From the NCBI GenBank assembly GCA_947594095.1, contig CANQEA010000001.1:1-64000 (forward strand): DNA of 64,000 nt, written 5' to 3'. This DNA is from an uncultured Clostridia bacterium. GTDB taxonomy: Bacteria; Bacillota_A; Clostridia; TANB77; CAG-508. The first letter of the stretch is position 1, and every line of letters begins with the position of its first letter. Shown here piece by piece: positions 58,869-64,000 of this stretch. The position numbers and the translations under genes were made by a program. The notes under the pieces were generated by a model. That model saw only the letters and a list, made by a program, of their open reading frames with translations. It made no database searches and was not told the DNA's origin.

Positions 58869-60040
58869 AAATCATTGTTTATACTATAATGAAGAATGAA
58901 ATAAAAAATATTATTCCATTCCTCGATTCTGTAAAAGATGCAGATGGTATTTATATTTTAGATACTGGTAGTACAGATGGATCTTATGAATTATTAGAAA
59001 CCATGGTTCCTACAATGTCTAATCTAAAAATAGCAAAAAAGGTTTATGATGATTTTAGGTTTGATACTGCAAGAAATGATAATCTTCAAATGGTACTTAA
59101 AGATTCTACGCTTACAGAAGATATAGAAAATAACTCAGTTATATGCTGGACGATAGATTTGGATGAGAGATTCCATCCAGATTGGTATGAAATTACCAAA
59201 AAAGCATTTGAAGAGCATCCCAACTTTAGAAAACTAAAATACAATTATGCTACAACTCATGATAGTGAAGGTAAAGTATTAAATTATCAAGTTTATGATA
59301 AATGCCATAGATTAAAAGGCGCTTATTGGAAATTACCTATCCATGAGCAATTAGAGTATGGAGAGTATGAAAATCTTTATACTGACGGGATGGTAATGGT
59401 AGCAGAAGATGAGATATTAGTGCATCATTATCAGAACCTAGAAACAGATAGAGATCAATATAAAAAACTCTTATTAGATAGAATAAAAGAAAATAGATAT
59501 GATTTAGAAGCAATGAACCATCTCTGTACTGAATATATTAAAGATGGTAGGCCTTTAGATGCACTAGATATAATGGCCCAAATGTATGTAAGATCTTTAC
59601 AATGTCCTTGCAATTGGAGAGAATGTATCTGTGGTAATATTGCAGGACAATTAGAAACTATAAATTATAATGAATGTTGCTATTGGTATGAAAAAGCAAT
59701 TGAACAAAATACTAAATTAAGAAGTTATTATCTAAAATACTGTTATTATCTTCTTTATAATAGTTTCACAACCCCTAACCCAGTAAAAGCTAATAAAATT
59801 TTCGAAAAAATGAAAGCAGCAAATACAGTTAGACAAGAATTATGGAAAGAAATGCCAGGATCTTTTACATATTATCCTTATGAGATAGAAGGGTTAATAA
59901 ATTGTTGGTTAGGAAAATATAAAGAAGCAGAAGAATTATTTACAACTGCTTTAGATAATTTACATGAAGATGAAGCAAATTATCAAATTATTTTACAGAG
60001 ATTAAGGGGGTACCTAGACTTTGCCAGACAACATCAATGA
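58865..60040 (+). CDS. GT2-type glycosyltransferase with TPR-like tail
   Basis: A 391-residue paralogue of the previous gene: MKIIVYTIMKNEIKNIIPF, ILDTGSTDGSYELLE, FDTARNDNLQMV, the metal site CWTIDLDERFHPDW, then PIHEQLEYGEYE and a helical C-terminal half. Start TTG 58865 lies 6 bases after GGAGGTC and overlaps the previous stop. The DTGSTDGS phrase is typical of GT2 enzymes acting on proteins or glycans. Confidence 0.83.
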   Translation: MKIIVYTIMKNEIKNIIPFLDSVKDADGIYILDTGSTDGSYELLETMVPTMSNLKIAKKVYDDFRFDTARNDNLQMVLKDSTLTEDIENNSVICWTIDLDERFHPDWYEITKKAFEEHPNFRKLKYNYATTHDSEGKVLNYQVYDKCHRLKGAYWKLPIHEQLEYGEYENLYTDGMVMVAEDEILVHHYQNLETDRDQYKKLLLDRIKENRYDLEAMNHLCTEYIKDGRPLDALDIMAQMYVRSLQCPCNWRECICGNIAGQLETINYNECCYWYEKAIEQNTKLRSYYLKYCYYLLYNSFTTPNPVKANKIFEKMKAANTVRQELWKEMPGSFTYYPYEIEGLINCWLGKYKEAEELFTTALDNLHEDEANYQIILQRLRGYLDFARQHQ

Positions 60041-61058
60041 TTATAGTGTAGATTTTGATAGTCTAGCCCTTACTTTCTATAGTAGTGGTGATTATGTAAG
60101 TGCTATATATTATGGAGAAAAAGCACTTAAAGATGATCCTAAAAATACTAGACTAATTCAAAACTTAAGATGGTATAATAGTGCTTATAAAAAATATGCT
60201 TATGTTACAGTACTTAGCAGTAATGATTATATTAATGGAGTAGTAGTATTAGATAAAAGTCTAAAACTATTAAATTCAAAATATCTTCTCTACTGTATTG
60301 TAACTCCAGACATATCTGCAGAAAATAAAGAAGTATTAAGACGTTTAAGTATTCCAACTATAGAGAAAGATCAAATAGCACCTCCAGGTGCAGATAATGA
60401 ACATGCAGCTAAGATTATAACTAACCTAGATGGTCCCCAAGACGGAATGTTATGGTGGCATAAAGCAATGGTTAAATTAAGCATATTTGATTTAACTCAA
60501 TTTAACAAAATTGTTTATTTGGATGCTGACATGATAGTAAAGCAAAATATTGATGAACTTTTTGATAAACCACATATGTCGGCAGTTAGAGACTGTACAA
60601 GTTTAAGCGGTAGATCATTTGGGGACGCTCAGGGAAGTTTTAATTCTGGATTACTTGTAATAGTACCAAACCATGAAGAGTTTGAAAATATATTAGATTT
60701 TCTAAACCACTTTGACCCCAAAGGTAAATTAATTCATGATCAATGGATACTGCAAGAATATTTTAATAACTGGAAAGACAGGCTAGAATTACATCTTGAT
60801 CAATGGTATGCTCCTTGGACTACCAATTTCAGTCCTGGTAACGCAGATGATTATTATTTTTTAAGATCAAAAATAAAAGTATTGCATATCATAGATAAAA
60901 AACCCTGGAATTTATCTAAAGAATACTTTTTAATGATGATGGAAGGTTACCCATATTATTCAAGATTAAATCTTGAATATATTGATATCTTAAATTACAC
61001 CATATGGGAGTTAAATAATCAAGGAATAACAAGTCCTGATTTGAAAACAATTGAATGA
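60021..61058 (+). CDS. GT8-type glycosyltransferase with TPR-like N-terminus
   Basis: A 345-residue protein with TTG start (60021) after AGGGGG, overlapping the previous gene by 20 bases. Residues 1-50 are a TPR-like hairpin; then the GT8 (glycogenin/LgtC-like) fold with FNKIVYLDADMIVKQNIDEL (D-x-D metal site), SFNSGLLVIVPNHEEFEN and a C-terminal helical end KKPWNLSKEYFLMMM. Paralogue of the gene at 61055 and intact, giving the reference for that gene's truncation. Confidence 0.85.
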   Translation: MPDNINDYSVDFDSLALTFYSSGDYVSAIYYGEKALKDDPKNTRLIQNLRWYNSAYKKYAYVTVLSSNDYINGVVVLDKSLKLLNSKYLLYCIVTPDISAENKEVLRRLSIPTIEKDQIAPPGADNEHAAKIITNLDGPQDGMLWWHKAMVKLSIFDLTQFNKIVYLDADMIVKQNIDELFDKPHMSAVRDCTSLSGRSFGDAQGSFNSGLLVIVPNHEEFENILDFLNHFDPKGKLIHDQWILQEYFNNWKDRLELHLDQWYAPWTTNFSPGNADDYYFLRSKIKVLHIIDKKPWNLSKEYFLMMMEGYPYYSRLNLEYIDILNYTIWELNNQGITSPDLKTIE

Positions 61059-62070
61059 ACCAGTATGATGATCTTGCAAGAGATATGTATGCCCAGGGTA
61101 AATATGAAGAAGCAGTAAAGTTAGGCGAACAGGCTTTAGTACATGCCGTATTTACTTCTGAACTAGCTAGATTAAAACAAAATCTTAGATGGTATAGAAG
61201 TGCTTTAGATAAAAGAGCATATGTAACATTATTAAGTACAAATGAATATATAAATGGATTAGTAGTACTTAATAAGTCATTAATAGAACATAATGCAAAA
61301 TATCTTTTATATTGTTTAGTTACTCCTAATATAGATGAAGATAATTTAACTCTTCTAAAAAAGCTTAATATTCCATATATAAAAGTAGAACAAATATATA
61401 AGGATAATTATAAAAATAAGACAGCAGTGGGTTTTGATTATCAACAAGATGAAAATAACTGGCATCATGCTATGGCAAAGCTACATATTTTTGAATTAGC
61501 CCAGTTTAGTAAAATAGTATATATAGATGCAGATATTGTTGTAACTCAAAATATAGATGATTTATTTGAAAGGCCCCACATGTCTTGTTTAGTTGATGAA
61601 AGGGGCCCAAGAGAAGATGTATTTAATCCTAATTGTAATACCTTGAACGCAGGTTTAATGGTTATAGAACCCAACCAGGATTTATATAAAGATATAATTA
61701 GGTTCCTTAACTCTCCTGAATTTCAACCGGACAAACCTGTACAGGATCAATTATTGTTAGTTGAATATTATAAGGATTGGCCAGAACATAAAGAACTTCA
61801 TATACCTACTTGTTATGCTGCACCTATTACTACCTTTGACGGGGGGGGGGCATTGAATGCTACCTCTACCATATAGAAGAAATAAAAGCAATACATGTAA
61901 CTAACATAAAACCTTGGGTAGTAAATAAAAAATATTTTATAGATACCTGGATGAATAACTTTCCACACTATGCTAATTTATGTATATGGTACATTAATGT
62001 TTTAAACAACATTATAAATAACCTACAAAAATTAGGAATTATAAATAAATATCTAAAACATATTGATTAA
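61055..62070 (+). CDS. GT8-type glycosyltransferase, poly-G phase-variable, OFF (truncated) as read
   Basis: Paralogue of the previous gene: TPR-like start MNQYDDLARDMYAQGKYEE, then FSKIVYIDADIVVTQNIDDL (D-x-D) and LNAGLMVIEPNQD. A run of 10 G (61841-61850) leads to a stop at 61874-61876 after 273 residues (FDGGGALNATSTI). With 11 (or 8) G the frame continues GGGGIECYLYHIEEIKAIHV, then TNIKPWVVNKKYFIDTW, and ends at TAA 62068-62070, giving 338 residues, close to the 345 of the paralogue and matching its KPWNLSKEYFLMMM end. The untruncated tail is therefore under selection. The sugar and acceptor are unknown; fibre glycosylation is inferred. Confidence 0.82.
61841..61850 (+). repeat. Poly-G tract (10 G) inside GT8 gene
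   Basis: Ten G then CA. Full-length frame needs 11 (or 8); with 9 it stops at CAT TGA. OFF here. Confidence 0.9.
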
Positions 62071-62077
62071 GAAAATG

Positions 62078-62110
62078 AAGGAGGGATAATAAAGTCTCTC
62101 CTTTTCTTTT
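62078..62110 (+). terminator. Intrinsic terminator
   Basis: AAGGAGGGA/TCTCTCCTT (62078-62086 with 62095-62103, one G-T pair) followed by TTCTTTT; closes the glycosyltransferase unit. Confidence 0.75.
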
Positions 62111-62124
62111 GCTAAATTATATGA
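62111..62124 (+). promoter_or_regulatory. Candidate late-promoter motif
   Basis: GCTAAATTATATGA directly after the terminator and 42 bases before the gene at 62166. Confidence 0.42.
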
Positions 62125-62165
62125 GATATTATAACGTTTTTTTCATACTTTCCTGGAGGTGAGAA

Positions 62166-62759
62166 ATGAAAGTATTTAAGAATATATTATTTTACATAGC
62201 TTCATTCACATGGGGTATAGTAATGAGTCTTGTAGGGCTCCTTATAATTCTTACGCTCATGGCAGCTGGATATAAAGTAAAAACATTTAATGGTAGATTA
62301 TATATAGAAATAGGTAAAAATTGGGGTGGATGCGAATTTGGTTGCGTATTCCTTTGTAGTGAAGGTTCTTCATTATCTCTAAAGCAACATGAATGTGGTC
62401 ATGGAATACAAAATATTATTCTTGGGCCTTTTATTATTTTTCTAGTTTCAATTCCTAGCATGGTTAGATATTGGTTAAGGGAAACAAGTAAGAAATGGCA
62501 ATTTGCTATAATGACTTGTACTATTATGTTATTAGCTAGTTTATTATTCTTAGTACCAGGATTAATTACTGGATTATTATGGTTAGAGATTTTAGGTGGA
62601 ATATTTACAGGTTATACTGTTATGTTCTCACTTTGGCTATTAACGACAGAAACTCCTTTGTACTATATTTCTGGATGCTATCCAGACTATGATGATGTTT
62701 GGTTTGAAGGAACTGCATCAAGATGGGGTGCAAAGTTATTCCCTGAGGATGTAAAATGA
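62166..62759 (+). CDS. Multi-pass membrane protein with HECGH motif
   Basis: A 197-residue protein. Hydrophobic segments at about residues 8-36, 85-107, 116-138 and 145-165. The sequence KQHECGHGIQNIILGPFIIF carries HExxH, the zinc-protease signature, and resembles a small Firmicutes membrane family with an H-E-x-G-H-x-x-Q motif. Membrane-embedded protease or a structural mimic; not tested. Overlaps the papain-like gene by 4 bases. Confidence 0.72.
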   Translation: MKVFKNILFYIASFTWGIVMSLVGLLIILTLMAAGYKVKTFNGRLYIEIGKNWGGCEFGCVFLCSEGSSLSLKQHECGHGIQNIILGPFIIFLVSIPSMVRYWLRETSKKWQFAIMTCTIMLLASLLFLVPGLITGLLWLEILGGIFTGYTVMFSLWLLTTETPLYYISGCYPDYDDVWFEGTASRWGAKLFPEDVK

Positions 62760-63601
62760 ACGAAGAAAAAAATAATTTAAGAAAAGCAAAGGGTTGTATT
62801 CCTTCCCCTGAAGATACTAGAGATTATAATTTAGAAACAGTAAAAGCTGCAATACGAGCTGGAAGTAAAAAAGAAGAATTGCCAGAGGAATATGTTACAC
62901 CAGGCAATGTTGATATATTAGATCAGGGTTGTTATCCCACTTGTGTAGCTCATTCATTGGCTTCTCTAATGGCTAGGTGTGAATGTAAGCTTGGCGTTGA
63001 AAAACCTACAAACTTCTCACGCGGTTTTATTTATGCAAATAGAAGAGATGATCAGTCTCAAGAAGAAGGAATGGTTGTAAGAGAGGCATTAAAGCAACTT
63101 AACCATGATGGGGATTGTCTATATGATGATTTCCCTTATAATAATTATTATCCAAATCTAAAAGCCAAGCTTGAAAAATATAAGGGAGAGCTATTAGAAA
63201 AAGCATCACCTTATCCTATTGCTTATTATTTTAGATGTACTACAGATGAAGAAGTAAAACAAGCAATTTATAATTATGGTGCAGCTATAATATCAATTCC
63301 AACCTGGCCAAGTTTTGGAGATGGCCCTTATGTACATTTACCATACTCAAATGAATTAATAGATGGATACCATGCAATGTGCTGTATTGGTTGGACTAAA
63401 ACGCATTGGGTGGTACAAAACAGCTGGGGTAAAGAATTTGGAGAAAATGGAATTTGTTATATTCCTTATAATTACCCTATAGAAGAATGGTGGGGTGTGG
63501 TTATAAACGAATCAGCACCTAATTATAAAGTACCAAACAATTTTATAAAATTTTTAAATAAAATAAAATGGTTTTTTAAGAGACTATTTAATATAAAATA
63601 A
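62756..63601 (+). CDS. Papain-like (C1A) cysteine protease
   Basis: A 281-residue protein. Oxyanion Gln and nucleophile in LDQGCYPTCVAHSLASL (Cys near residue 69), catalytic His in YHAMCCIGW, and Asn in WVVQNSWGKEFGENGICYI: the full C1A set. No signal peptide is visible; the C-terminus is basic and amphipathic (FIKFLNKIKWFFKRLF), perhaps membrane-binding. In phages such proteases may act in lysis, host-protein cleavage or virion processing. Coupled to the HECGH membrane protein. Confidence 0.87.
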   Translation: MNEEKNNLRKAKGCIPSPEDTRDYNLETVKAAIRAGSKKEELPEEYVTPGNVDILDQGCYPTCVAHSLASLMARCECKLGVEKPTNFSRGFIYANRRDDQSQEEGMVVREALKQLNHDGDCLYDDFPYNNYYPNLKAKLEKYKGELLEKASPYPIAYYFRCTTDEEVKQAIYNYGAAIISIPTWPSFGDGPYVHLPYSNELIDGYHAMCCIGWTKTHWVVQNSWGKEFGENGICYIPYNYPIEEWWGVVINESAPNYKVPNNFIKFLNKIKWFFKRLFNIK

Positions 63602-63713
63602 AAATACAACTGAATATAGAAAAGTGATCCCCTCTACATTTGTGTACTGTTGGAGGATAGGGGCTTCACCTTAACGTCTAATAATATACTATGTAGAAGG
63701 AGTGACAAGACCT

Positions 63714-64000
63714 ATGCCTATTTGGGCTCAAATTGTAGTACCCGTAATGACTGCAGTACTTACTTTAATAGCAACTACAGTGACTAATTATTTTTTAAAT
63801 GGACCAAAGAGAAGAAGAGAGCAACACGAAAAAGAAATGCAAAATCTCTCAGAAGAAATAGAAACATTAAGAAAAGACATAAATGATACTTTACAACAAC
63901 AGCGTGCATATTCAAAACAAATGGCTGAAGATATTAAATTGTTAAAAGCAGGCAATCAAGCAATGTTAAAAGAGGAATTAAAAACCCAATACCAACATTG
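63714..64000 (+). CDS. Holin-like or membrane coiled-coil protein (partial)
   Basis: Runs off the window end; 95 codons visible. One transmembrane segment near the N-terminus (PVMTAVLTLIATTVTNYFL) followed by a charged coiled coil (EKEMQNLSEEIETLRKDI) and the NQAMLKEELKTQY stretch, which resembles a small Firmicutes phage protein near lysis genes. AAGGAGTGA upstream. A hairpin-forming GC-richer stretch (about 63627-63662, CCCCT...AGGGG) lies ahead of it. Confidence 0.6.
   Translation, partial: MPIWAQIVVPVMTAVLTLIATTVTNYFLNGPKRRREQHEKEMQNLSEEIETLRKDINDTLQQQRAYSKQMAEDIKLLKAGNQAMLKEELKTQYQH

Noticed and set aside
61841..61876. Programmed ribosomal frameshift at the G-run as the explanation
   Set aside because: Possible in principle, but the family-wide pattern of G-runs with near stops and the ON copy at 29608 fit phase variation better. 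No shift-stimulating stem was seen right after the run.
1..64000. Stop-codon reassignment (as in some crAss-like phages)
   Set aside because: TAA, TAG and TGA all end recognisable genes at expected lengths (FolD, RtcB, TnpB, Thg1-like, CCA enzyme).

Overview
The window looks like part of a large, lytic-type bacteriophage genome. It is AT-rich, with densely packed and mostly same-strand genes, many tiny genes of unknown function, a tRNA cluster, and a long run of tail-fibre and baseplate-like genes rich in collagen-type Gly-X-Y repeats. Strong AGGAGG-type ribosome sites (some with TTG or GTG starts), sigma-A-like promoters (TTGATC, 17 bp, TATAAT), the NrdD/NrdG pair and BclA-like GPT repeats point to an anaerobic Firmicutes (Clostridia-type) host. 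This is inference. The window opens and closes inside genes, so it is an internal piece.

Layout. 1-2184: 3' end of an intervening element (probable group I intron), the 3' exon of nrdD, then nrdG and a membrane protein. 2325-4733: a GT2 glycosyltransferase and two members of a six-copy family whose N-terminus reads MAGN-SIQ-LRG. 4746-9296: small unknown genes, a dual-specificity phosphatase-like protein, FolD, RtcB and a DUF4160 protein. 9341-11400: an IS607-type element (serine recombinase plus TnpB) on the minus strand. 11454-17852: small accessory genes, including an RNA ligase, a Lar-like zinc ribbon and tRNA-Ser. 17864-20388: seven tRNAs (Pro, Asn, Glu, two with a CAT anticodon, Gly, Ala) separated by unusually long structured spacers. 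20423-37039: further family members interleaved with accessory genes (SprT-like protease, polynucleotide kinase-HD, Thg1-like enzyme, PemK-like protein, CCA-adding enzyme). 37589-44447: acidic, translationally coupled genes of unknown role, one with a ferritin-like domain. 44466-57539: baseplate and fibre genes with collagen-like and beta repeats. 57627-62070: four glycosyltransferases. 62166-64000: a membrane protein with an HECGH motif, a papain-like protease and the start of a holin-like protein.

The most exciting element is a phase-variation system. Six runs of 10-11 G occur in this AT-rich DNA, each followed by CA. Two lie inside MAGN-family genes, about 117 bases after the start. One lies inside a GT8 glycosyltransferase. 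Three lie inside short upstream leader ORFs. In the ON register a leader is translated across a GC-rich hairpin plus T-run that contains the next gene's ribosome site, and it stops 1-2 bases before that gene's ATG. In the OFF registers the leader meets a stop before the hairpin. Leader C-termini are conserved among the three copies (SSTS...EVF-like). As read, two loci are ON and four are OFF. I propose stochastic switching of fibre-associated receptor-binding proteins and of one glycosyltransferase.

A second theme is RNA repair: RtcB, an Rnl2-type ligase, a kinase-HD fusion, a Thg1-like 3'-5' polymerase and a CCA-adding enzyme together with eight tRNAs look like a tRNA-repair toolkit against host anticodon nucleases. 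A third is regulatory compactness: at least eight intrinsic-terminator hairpins have a right arm that doubles as the -35 box of the next promoter, and a separate motif (GCTAAATTATGTGA) recurs after terminators as a candidate late promoter.
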